A DNA stretch of 11,521 bases from contig MHEF01000106.1 of the NCBI GenBank assembly GCA_001805125.1, forward strand, positions 1-11,521, in the 5' to 3' direction. Every line of letters begins with the position of its first letter. Position 1 is the stretch's first letter. Position numbers and translations under genes: made by a program. This document shows positions 5,359 through 11,521 of this stretch, one piece after another. Under the pieces are notes generated by a model, which had not been told where the DNA came from, made no database searches, and saw only the letters and a list, made by a program, of their open reading frames with translations. Source of the DNA: Nitrospirae bacterium RBG_13_39_12 (GTDB lineage Bacteria > Nitrospirota > Thermodesulfovibrionia > Thermodesulfovibrionales > SM23-35).

Positions 5359-6242
5359 GGCAACCTTTTCTGATATTTATCTAATAATGAAATTATCCTC
5401 TCTGCGTCACTATCATTTATTGTGCCTTTCTTAACCGCTATTTTTACAGTATACCTTCCTAACTCTGTATAAAGTCTTAAACTTTCAGGCTTGTCCTGCA
5501 GTATTGTCCTGAGATGATCCTCAATAACCCCGACATCTCCTCTTGAAATAGGACCCGTAAGTGCTGAAGGTATACCGAGATTTTCGATGTTGTTTATTGT
5601 CCCCTTGATCAGCGGCATGAGTGAAATGATAGCATCCTGCCTGTCTATACCTGCAGCCTCGAATAGTTCCAATCCAAATTCAACTGTAGCTACAAGAAAA
5701 TTTGAAGCAACTGCAGCGCCTGCATGATATAAGGGTTTCTTACCAACTTTCAAAGCTAATTTTTTCCCGTTAAGGGCACTAACAATTTCCCTGGCTACTG
5801 AAAGAGCTGCTTCGTCTCCTTCCATGCAAAAATATGACCCCGGGATGTTTCTAACCGCCTCTTGAACATTCGCAAAACTCTGTAGAGGATGTAATGAGGC
5901 AACATTGGCACCAACTTTTTTTGCATATTTTAAAATTTCTGAAGATAGGGCACCGCTCATATGGAATACAAAAGCTCCGGAATTAAATCCATCTTCCGAA
6001 GCCAACTTTCTGCATACCTCCTCGATTTTTCCGTCTGGTGTTGTAATAAAGACTATTTCTGCCTTTTTAGCAACATCCTTAAGATCAGTTGAGGCTTCCC
6101 CTTCACCTATAAACTCAACAGCCCTTTTAGCCGACTCAATTGTCCTGCTGGCAACACCAGCAATAGAATATCCGCTATGCTTAAGAAGATAGCCAATAGC
6201 TGTGCCAACAGATCCGGCGCCTATAATCGCAACCTTAAGCAT
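5349..6242 (-). CDS. Rossmann-fold / DUF2520 domain protein
   Basis: 297 residues. The N-terminal half is an NAD(P)-binding Rossmann fold beginning at the very start: VAIIGAGSVGTAIG, glycines 8, 10 and 13, then VASRT after strand 2 and VFITTPDGKI near residue 70. The segment SGALSS...SLHPLQSFA and the all-helical C-terminal half with YHAGAAVASNFLVA and LTGPISRGD are what I recall for DUF2520 proteins, relatives of pyrroline-carboxylate and ketopantoate reductases. Substrate unknown; a ketopantoate-reductase-like role is possible but nothing nearby supports it. The start ATG has AAAGG directly against it, an unusual ribosome binding site spacing. Its last residues (after SLLDKYQ) lie in DNA that in another frame encodes PurD-like sequence, so the natural C-terminus may have been replaced. 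It sits between metV and the purD fragment. Confidence 0.82.
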   Translation of the reverse strand: MLKVAIIGAGSVGTAIGYLLKHSGYSIAGVASRTIESAKRAVEFIGEGEASTDLKDVAKKAEIVFITTPDGKIEEVCRKLASEDGFNSGAFVFHMSGALSSEILKYAKKVGANVASLHPLQSFANVQEAVRNIPGSYFCMEGDEAALSVAREIVSALNGKKLALKVGKKPLYHAGAAVASNFLVATVEFGLELFEAAGIDRQDAIISLMPLIKGTINNIENLGIPSALTGPISRGDVGVIEDHLRTILQDKPESLRLYTELGRYTVKIAVKKGTINDSDAERIISLLDKYQKRLPCL

Positions 6243-6373
6243 CCTTTAAACTTAAATACTGACTTACTCTGTTAGGTGGAAACTAGAGTCTGCGAATCGA
6301 ACTTCTGTGACTAAAATTTATTTAATAACGACAGAATTCTCAGGCCAGAACTATTTTAAGCCAATCTACAGTG

Positions 6374-7054
6374 TTATTTAATCGAAGCAGGTTCCTTTTC
6401 TTCTTCTTTAACACTGTATTTACCCGGCCTCTGATTTTTTGACCATTTCTTTGCACCAATTTCTTTCTTAAGGTCATCAAGCCTGCCCAGTTCCTTCATG
6501 CGCTCATAAATCAAAACCCATGCGCATGGTATATCCTGGCTCACTTCACATTTACCGTTTTTGGTCCCACCGCATGGTCCGTTAAGCAACCCCTTGGGAC
6601 ATCTTGCTACAGGGCAGATACCACCGGTTAGTGGAAGGATACAATCCCCGCAGGCTGCACACATTTCCAGAAAATTTCCCTCTCCGTCAGAAGCACCGAT
6701 GAAACTGGTATTCATGGCTGGCAAGACAGGGATATTTTTCAGTCTCTCGGCAATTTCCTGAACACCGGCTCCACAGCCCATTGAAAGTATTACTTCATAT
6801 TTGGAAGCCCCATCTTTTATCTGGTCAACAAATTTTGGTTCACACTGTCTGCCTATTGTCTTTTCTGCTACAGAAACTTCTTGTCCTTCTGCCTTTTTAG
6901 ACAATCTAAGGGCTGATGCCAGCAATTCAACCTGCCTTTTACCGCCACTCATACAGACAGCCATACAGGTCCCGCAACCGACCACTAAAATATTTTTATA
7001 GTTTTTAAGCAGGTCCTTTATCTCTTCAAAAGGCTTAATCTCAGCAACGATCAT
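6374..7054 (-). CDS. metV: MetV, zinc/iron-sulfur partner subunit of methylene-THF reductase
   Basis: 226 residues with 13 cysteines. The N-terminal part has GCGTCMAVC (Cys27, 30, 34), Cys71, and MGCGAGVQ (Cys94). The C-terminal part is the MTHFR C-terminal domain: CAACGDC (132, 135, 138), GGICPVARCPKG (147, 152), NGPCGG (161), GKC (169) and PCAW (177). This is the MetV layout known from acetogens, where MetV binds MetF and relays electrons through an iron-sulfur cluster to its flavin. The start at 7054 has AAGGTG five bases upstream. The oxidoreductase gene upstream ends 66 bases before it. The final 25 residues are charged and probably disordered. Separated from metF by DUF2520 and a purD remnant, an unusual split of a usually adjacent pair. 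Confidence 0.9.
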   Translation of the reverse strand: MIVAEIKPFEEIKDLLKNYKNILVVGCGTCMAVCMSGGKRQVELLASALRLSKKAEGQEVSVAEKTIGRQCEPKFVDQIKDGASKYEVILSMGCGAGVQEIAERLKNIPVLPAMNTSFIGASDGEGNFLEMCAACGDCILPLTGGICPVARCPKGLLNGPCGGTKNGKCEVSQDIPCAWVLIYERMKELGRLDDLKKEIGAKKWSKNQRPGKYSVKEEEKEPASIK

Positions 7055-7120
7055 TTAATCACCTTCTTTTTTTGTTATTTATCTCTATTCAGGTTCTTGT
7101 TCCTTTTTGAATCATAGTTA

Positions 7121-9070
7121 TTATTCCTTGCAAACCATCCTCAGCTTGTCAGCGCCTATTCCGGATTTTTCCAATATCTTTCTGGCACTCTCGATGTGTT
7201 TTTCTATCCACTTTTCACACCCTTTAAAACGGCACTCATTATGGAAACCGCACTTATCTATTTCTACGGCAATCGAACCTTCCTCAAAAGGACGGATTAG
7301 CTGGGAAACATCAACCCTGGCCATGCATGGTTTACCTATAACATGTTTACCTGTTTTATCACCTACAGGCATTAAAGATTCCTCGTATTGACAGAAAAAT
7401 TCTATTTTAAATCCCCCCGGTGATTTTTCTTTGGCAGCCTTAATTGCTCCTTCCAGCTTCTTACGGCTTTCTTCTTTTGTTTCAATTCTCACATCAATAG
7501 CTGACGCCGGGCATTCTGCCGCACAAATACCACAAGCCTGACATTGACTTATATCAATCTTGGCCTTTTCCTCGCCTGCAACTGGTACTCCGTAAGGACA
7601 TACCATCACACAGTTAAAACAGGCCACACACTCATCTGAAATAACCGCACCAGACCCGCAGTTTAAACAGCGCTGAGCTTCCGTTATAGCCTGTTCCCTG
7701 CTATAACCCAGGTTTACCTCATTAAAACTCTTGATTCTTTCTTCAACAGAAAGAGCCGGCATCTTCTGCCTCACTGCCTTGAGAACAAGATTTGCAATCT
7801 TCTCATCAAGCGGACTTAAAACCATCGGATCTTCAACCTCTTTAGAAGGCAGGTTACGCAAATAACGATGTATTGAATCAGCCGCTTTCTTGCCGGATGC
7901 TATAGCATGAATTACACTCACCGGCCCGCTCACAACATCACCACCTGCAAAAACACCTTTTATGTTAGTAATCCCTGTCTCGTCTTTTACAACTATTGTG
8001 CCGCTCTTCCCTGAAATTAACTCAACGTCCTTAATTCTATCAGTCTTGGGGTTGTAGCCTATTGCCAGGATAACCGCATCTGCTTTAATCTCAAACTCGG
8101 AGTTTTCCACAGGCATAAGTTTACTTCTTCTTGAAAGATCCTTACCAGCCGGCTTCATCTTTACACACCGCACTTTTTCAACCTTCCCACCACCTAAAAA
8201 TTGTACCGGAGAAGTCAGATATATAATCTTCACACCTTCATGTTCCGCTTCTTCGACCTCTGTCTTGGAAGCAGGCATCTCTTTTAAGGTTCTGCGATAA
8301 ACAACAGTAACGTCACTTGAACCGAGTCTTAGACAGGTACGGGCTGCGTCAATTGCTGTATGCCCCCCGCCAACGATTACTACACTTTCACCCAAATGTG
8401 GCCGCCCTCCCTGGCCGATCTGTTTAAGAAACTCAACAGCTGTAATAATTCCGGGGAGTTCTATCCCTTTGCATTTGGGGAATACACTCCTCTCGCTACC
8501 TAAAGCTAAAAACACAGCCTGATATTCTTTAAGAAGCCCTTCAATAGTGAAGTCTCTACCGAGCGACATCCCTGTAACAGCCTCAACACCTATTGATAAT
8601 ATAAAATCGATATCTTCTTTAACTACACTTTTGGGAAGCCTGTATTCCGGTATCCCTCTGGTCAGCATTCCACCGAGTCCTTTGTTCGCCTCAAAAACAG
8701 TAACCTTATAGCCAAGCAATGTAAGGTCATGCGCTGCAGTCAGCCCACAGGGCCCTCCTCCTATGACAGCTATTCTTTCATCGTAGTAAGTTCCAGGTTT
8801 TGGAATAATTTTGAGATCTTTTGTCTGATCTGCTGCAAAGCGCTTCAGAGAAGCAATTGCTATTGGTTCATCCACCTGCGCACGCCTGCATGCAGATTCA
8901 CAGGCCCGGGTGCATATCCTGCCACACACAGCAGGAAAAGGGTTTACCTGACGGATAATTTTAATGGCATTCTCTATTTCTCCTTTGGATATCGCTGAAA
9001 CATACCCACGCACATCTGTATGTATTGGGCACGCTGCCTGACATGGTGGCATAGCGCTAATACTCTTCAT
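7121..9070 (-). CDS. GltD/NfnB-like FAD-NADPH oxidoreductase fused to two-cluster ferredoxin and FlpD/MvhD-like domain
   Basis: 649 residues in four parts. (1) N-terminal 4Fe-4S domain as in GOGAT small subunits: Cys10, 14, 49, 53, 57, 61. (2) FAD and NAD(P) domains: GGGPCG (104-109), the FAD region ending AGGD (375-378), and GGGHTA (234-239) with TVVYRR (255-260), which favours NADPH. (3) A pair at Cys468/471 and two ferredoxin clusters, CVACFNCVMVCP (481-492) and CQACGICAAECP (510-521). (4) A C-terminal domain (about 555-649) with FFC560, PC582MAR, KC607GFHNEC613, and a final helix ending EKSGIGADKLRMV, the pattern of FlpD/MvhD proteins that link Hdr-type complexes to electron donors. Position between folD and metV suggests it hands electrons from NADPH and/or ferredoxin to MetVF. 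AGGAGG precedes the start by 8 bases. The 153-base gap upstream has a TATAAT-like box (9134-9139) without a clear -35. Confidence 0.88.
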   Translation of the reverse strand: MKSISAMPPCQAACPIHTDVRGYVSAISKGEIENAIKIIRQVNPFPAVCGRICTRACESACRRAQVDEPIAIASLKRFAADQTKDLKIIPKPGTYYDERIAVIGGGPCGLTAAHDLTLLGYKVTVFEANKGLGGMLTRGIPEYRLPKSVVKEDIDFILSIGVEAVTGMSLGRDFTIEGLLKEYQAVFLALGSERSVFPKCKGIELPGIITAVEFLKQIGQGGRPHLGESVVIVGGGHTAIDAARTCLRLGSSDVTVVYRRTLKEMPASKTEVEEAEHEGVKIIYLTSPVQFLGGGKVEKVRCVKMKPAGKDLSRRSKLMPVENSEFEIKADAVILAIGYNPKTDRIKDVELISGKSGTIVVKDETGITNIKGVFAGGDVVSGPVSVIHAIASGKKAADSIHRYLRNLPSKEVEDPMVLSPLDEKIANLVLKAVRQKMPALSVEERIKSFNEVNLGYSREQAITEAQRCLNCGSGAVISDECVACFNCVMVCPYGVPVAGEEKAKIDISQCQACGICAAECPASAIDVRIETKEESRKKLEGAIKAAKEKSPGGFKIEFFCQYEESLMPVGDKTGKHVIGKPCMARVDVSQLIRPFEEGSIAVEIDKCGFHNECRFKGCEKWIEKHIESARKILEKSGIGADKLRMVCKE

Positions 9071-9223
9071 TAGTCTTTCCTCCTTATTTTATCAAAACTT
9101 ATCCTTGTATTTTTTAAATGATTATTTATTTATATTATAATATACAAAGATATTATTTTTACACTACGCCGCTTGCATCCCACTATCAAAAACTACTCAT
9201 TAAACTCTAAAATATCAGATCTA

Positions 9224-10093
9224 TTAATCAGCAATCCCGGAATGCATTTTTGCTGACTGTACAGTATTGGACATAAGCATCGTTATCGTCATTGGCCCCA
9301 CACCTCCGGGTACAGGTGTTATTGCTTTTGCCTTTTCTTTTACTGTCTCAAAATCTACATCGCCGACCAACCCTGTCTCAAGCCTGTTAACACCCACATC
9401 TATAACTACTACACCATCTTTAACCATATCTGCAGTGATTGCTTTAGGCTTACCTACCGCCACAATAAGGATATCTGCTCTTCTTGTATGTGCTGCAATA
9501 TCTTTTGTTCCGGTGTGACATATGGTTACTGTTGCATTCCCACCTCTTTTCTGGAGCAACATATTTGTGATAGGCTTGCCAACTATATTGCTTCTTCCAA
9601 CAACAACAACTTCAGCCCCTTTTGTCTCTGTTCCGCTTCTTTTTAACAGTTCAAGAATGCCGTGAGGCGTACACGGCAGGAACGTAGGTTCCCCGAGCAT
9701 CATTTTCCCAATATTTACCGGATGGAATCCGTCCACATCTTTATCAGGGTTGATAGCATATAAAACCTTTGTTCCATTAATATGTTTGGGCAGCGGCAGT
9801 TGCACGAGAATACCATGAATCTTGGGATCTTTATTCAACTTTTCCACTAAAGCAAGAAGGTCTTCTTCTCTGGTATCAGCCGGAAGATCAATCCTTTCAG
9901 AATGAATACCAAGTTCCTTGCATGTTTTTTCTTTCGCGCCAACATAAACCTTTGAAGCCTCATCTTCACCTACCAGGACTGTAGCCAATCCTGGTACTAC
10001 ATTATGCTTTTCTTTCAAGTCAGCTATTTTTTGTTTCAGTTCTTCCTTTATCTGTTTTGATATCTCAGACCCTTTAATAAGTGTTGCCGCCAT
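9224..10093 (-). CDS. folD: Bifunctional methylene-THF dehydrogenase / methenyl-THF cyclohydrolase
   Basis: Interconverts 10-formyl-, methenyl- and methylene-THF in the cytosol. 289 residues, the standard size. Catalytic features are all present: Tyr50 and Lys54 in KVYVGAKEK, Gln98 in ILVQLPLP, Asp121 in DVDGFHP, and the C-terminal TPVPGGVGPMT (259-269). The Rossmann part has VVVGRSNIVGKP (163-174), the usual nucleotide loop; NAD versus NADP preference cannot be read safely. AGGAGG (10099-10104) lies five bases before the start. folE ends 41 bases upstream with no terminator between, so the two are probably one transcript. In this cluster FolD supplies the methylene-THF reduced by MetVF, and it balances one-carbon units for purine and thymidylate synthesis. 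Confidence 0.97.
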   Translation of the reverse strand: MAATLIKGSEISKQIKEELKQKIADLKEKHNVVPGLATVLVGEDEASKVYVGAKEKTCKELGIHSERIDLPADTREEDLLALVEKLNKDPKIHGILVQLPLPKHINGTKVLYAINPDKDVDGFHPVNIGKMMLGEPTFLPCTPHGILELLKRSGTETKGAEVVVVGRSNIVGKPITNMLLQKRGGNATVTICHTGTKDIAAHTRRADILIVAVGKPKAITADMVKDGVVVIDVGVNRLETGLVGDVDFETVKEKAKAITPVPGGVGPMTITMLMSNTVQSAKMHSGIAD

Positions 10094-10134
10094 TGTTTCC
10101 TCCTATAACTTTTAGATGGTTGATTGTTTTTTAG

Positions 10135-10698
10135 TTATTCCCTCTTTTTTAAAAGTTCCAGCAACTCATCTCTTGTAGACTGTTTTGATCTGAATATACC
10201 CCTGACTGCTGATGTAACTGTCCTTGAACCCGGTTTTTTTACACCCCTCATGCTTATACATAAGTGTTCCGCGTCAATAATAACCATTGCACCCTTTGGT
10301 TTCAGCCTTTCCATTATCAAATCTGCAAGCTGTGTTGTTAAACGCTCCTGCACCTGCGGTCTTTTAGCAAGAACCTCAACTGCCTTTACAATCTCACTTA
10401 AGCCTACGATCTTCCCCTTCGACGGTATATATGCGACATGAACCTTTCCAATAAAAGGGATCAAATGATGCTCACAAACGGAATAAAAAGAAATGTCTTT
10501 TAACAGCACCATTTCATCATGGCTTTCACCTTCGATAGTTTGAAGCAGGTCCTCTGTAGGGGTTTTAAGTCCGACAAAAATCTCTTCATACATCCTTGCA
10601 ACACGTTCAGGCGTATCCTTAAGCCCTGCTCTTTCAGTATCTTCACCGATACCTTCCAGTATAAGCCTGACACCTTTTTCAATCTTCTTTAAGTCCAT
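10135..10698 (-). CDS. folE: GTP cyclohydrolase I
   Basis: Converts GTP to 7,8-dihydroneopterin triphosphate and formate, the first step of folate synthesis, as a zinc-dependent homomultimer. 187 residues, a usual bacterial length. The zinc ligands are visible: Cys75 and His78 in SVCEHHL, and Cys147 in EHLCISMRG. GLSEIVKAVE and RPQVQERLT (113-121) are family signatures, as is DTPERVARMY (28-37). The start at 10698 keeps the N-terminal helix (MDLKKIEKGVRLILEGIGED); no strong ribosome binding site precedes it. It is the first gene of the folate/one-carbon operon, with a well-formed promoter 35-64 bases upstream. Supplying new folate where the pathway enzymes are made fits a cell with high THF demand. 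Confidence 0.97.
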   Translation of the reverse strand: MDLKKIEKGVRLILEGIGEDTERAGLKDTPERVARMYEEIFVGLKTPTEDLLQTIEGESHDEMVLLKDISFYSVCEHHLIPFIGKVHVAYIPSKGKIVGLSEIVKAVEVLAKRPQVQERLTTQLADLIMERLKPKGAMVIIDAEHLCISMRGVKKPGSRTVTSAVRGIFRSKQSTRDELLELLKKRE

Positions 10699-10732
10699 AT
10701 TAAATATGAAAATACCTTAAATTTGAGCTTTT

Positions 10733-10762
10733 ATAATAGCACTTGCAACTATTTAGTGTCAA
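10733..10762 (-). promoter_or_regulatory. Sigma-70-type promoter of the folE-folD operon
   Basis: On the minus strand a consensus TTGACA (10757-10762) is followed after 18 bases by TATTAT (10733-10738). Transcription would start around 10726, leaving a leader of under 30 bases before the folE ATG at 10698. This is the best promoter match in the window and probably drives folE-folD and perhaps genes further on. Confidence 0.68.
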
Positions 10763-10833
10763 AGCTCGATATGACTGTCGGAAATTTTTAGTAAATGCAC
10801 AAATCACGAAGTTTACCCTGAGCAGAAAAGAAA

Positions 10834-10958
10834 GATTGCTTCGTCCTTATTTTTATCGTGACTCGTAATTGCAAGGACGATAGGTCTGCAAAAAAAACAA
10901 TTTTCGCAAATTGTCGTTGCAGAAAGGTCGCTATATCCAACGGAGCAATATCCCGATA
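10834..10958. repeat. Degenerate intergenic repeat copies in inverted orientation
   Basis: GATTGCTTCGTCC (10834-10846) and the reverse complement of CAACGGAGCAATAT (10938-10951) are near-matches. TCGTCCTT (10841-10848) also pairs perfectly with AAGGACGA (10873-10880). GTCGTTGCAG at 10913-10922 resembles the other end of a common bacterial intergenic repeat of the GTCATTGCGA...GACGAAGCAATC kind. The resemblance is from memory; the copies here are decayed. Confidence 0.35.
10890..10913 (-). terminator. Intrinsic terminator downstream of the inositol-monophosphatase-like gene
   Basis: On the minus strand CAATTT-GCGA-AAATTG forms a 6-bp stem closed by a GNRA-type tetraloop, followed at once by eight Ts (10890-10897). 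An outer CTGCA/TGCAG pair (10886-10890, 10918-10922) brackets it. The stem is AT-rich, but the T-tract is strong. It lies 70 bases after the stop at 10983-10985 and separates that gene from the folE promoter. Confidence 0.6.
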
Positions 10959-10982
10959 TTTTCACCGAGAATTACTAACATA

Positions 10983-11459
10983 TTATTTATCAATAATTCC
11001 CCTGAATATGCTTTTAATTTCTATCAACAGCTTTTCATGAACAGCCGGGGTTCCTGCAACTACATTGCCCGTTGATAAATAATCCGCCCCACCGCTAAAA
11101 TCCGTAATAACTCCACCTGCTTCTTTAATTAAAATGTTCCCTGCAGCTATATCCCAAGGGCTAAGACCTATTTCAAAAAAACCGTCACATCTTCCACAGG
11201 CGAGGTAGGCAAGGTCAAGCGCAGCAGACCCTGCTCTTCTAAGGTCACCTACCTTATTGAAAACACTTTTAAATAGTTTCAGATATACATCAATGTGATT
11301 CTTTGCCCTGAAAGGGAAGCCTGTTGTAATAAGGCTATTCTTTAATGAATTTGATGGAGATATTTTTATGGGATGTTTATTTAAAAATGCCCCTCTCCCT
11401 CTTTCAGCAGTAAAAAGTTCTTTTCTCAAAGGATCATAAACAACTCCCAGGATTGTTTT
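10983..11459 (-). pseudogene. Inositol-monophosphatase-family protein, 3' part, cut by an insertion element
   Basis: The frame ending at TAA 10983-10985 contains the C-terminal 55-60% of an IMPase/SuhB-type phosphatase: GVVYDPLRKELFTAERGRGAFLN, then GDLRRAGSAALDLAYLACGRCDG and the metal-site motif WDIAAGNILIKEAGG. Family members have about 260 residues. The first part, including the essential metal motif DPIDGT, should lie upstream, but homology stops around KTILGVVYDP at about 11459 and an insertion-sequence end follows. The TTG at 11427-11429 lies inside a conserved motif and is not a natural start. Without the first metal site the product would be inactive. The full gene would dephosphorylate inositol-1-phosphate or a related sugar or nucleotide phosphate. 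A downstream terminator (10890-10913) remains. Confidence 0.82.
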
Positions 11460-11471
11460 CGGTACGATCCG

Positions 11472-11521
11472 GGTACATGGGTTACATTTTGTTCCAGGTA
11501 CATAGGTTACACTTTTCTCCT
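11472..11521. mobile_element. End of an insertion element with tandem terminal repeats (continues beyond window)
   Basis: GGTACATGGGTTACA (11472-11486) and GGTACATAGGTTACA (11497-11511) match at 14 of 15 positions with a 25-base period. Read from the other strand they are TGTAACC(C/T)ATGTACC units. Repeated transposase-binding units at an element end are typical of IS21-like and some integrase-core (IS481-like) elements. The block starts where the phosphatase homology ends, which supports an insertion; the transposase gene is outside the window, so the family is unproven. Confidence 0.6.

Noticed and set aside
6284..6310. A GTTCGATTC stretch on the minus strand between metV and the DUF2520 gene, like a tRNA T-loop
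   Set aside because: The five bases on each side do not pair as a T-stem, and no anticodon arm or acceptor stem can be built around it.
6299..6339. Imperfect hairpin GAACTTCTGT / ACAGAATTC between metV and the DUF2520 gene as a terminator
   Set aside because: The loop is 22 bases and no T-run follows on the minus strand, so termination is not supported.
9071..9223. Possible riboswitch or leader before the 649-residue oxidoreductase gene
   Set aside because: The 153 bases are AT-rich with a TATAAT-like box but no strong -35 and no convincing compact stems; no known riboswitch core was recognised.
1..11521. CRISPR arrays, tRNA and rRNA genes
   Set aside because: No regularly spaced repeat-spacer pattern, cloverleaf or rRNA-like stretch was found on either strand.

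Overview
The window (about 40% G+C by eye) reads as chromosomal DNA of an anaerobic, Gram-negative-type bacterium that carries the folate (methyl) branch of the Wood-Ljungdahl pathway. The evidence is a minus-strand cluster with folE, folD, a large flavin/iron-sulfur oxidoreductase, metV and metF. MetV next to metF is typical of organisms using the pathway, and the insertion-element debris fits a genome with many small mobile elements. Planctomycetota (anammox-type), Nitrospirota or Desulfobacterota are all possible; the sequence alone does not decide.

Layout. 1-330 (+): end of a two-component receiver domain, cut by the window edge. 410-723 (+): a 5' fragment of an IS1380-type transposase preceded by an inverted repeat that can mask its ribosome binding site, and ended by a REP-like hairpin that can serve as a two-way terminator. 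735-2009 (-): full-length purD. 2045-2801: a small RAYT element with 23-bp imperfect terminal inverted repeats, whose transposase gene is broken by one in-frame TGA. 2802-3398: about 600 bases without a recognisable gene, but with a strong hairpin, a second Shine-Dalgarno-containing inverted repeat and tiny ORFs. 3399-3812 (-): PilZ-domain protein with its own promoter.

3906-10698 (-) is the core. In transcription order it runs folE, folD, a 649-residue GltD/NfnB-like protein fused to ferredoxin and FlpD/MvhD-like domains, metV, a DUF2520 Rossmann protein, a second purD lacking its 5' half, and metF. A good promoter lies before folE. FolE starts pterin synthesis, FolD interconverts formyl-, methenyl- and methylene-THF, and MetF with MetV reduces methylene-THF to methyl-THF. 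The 649-residue protein is the obvious candidate to bring electrons to MetVF. PurD feeds the purine pathway, whose later steps consume formyl-THF.

10741-10982 holds degenerate repeats and a terminator. 10983 to about 11459 (-) is the 3' half of an inositol-monophosphatase-family gene, interrupted by the end of an insertion element that runs out of the window.

The most interesting points are the fused electron-transfer protein beside metVF, the 5'-truncated yet apparently translated purD paralogue spliced onto the DUF2520 gene, the RAYT element with readable ends and a single nonsense codon, and two separate inverted repeats that each hide a Shine-Dalgarno sequence.
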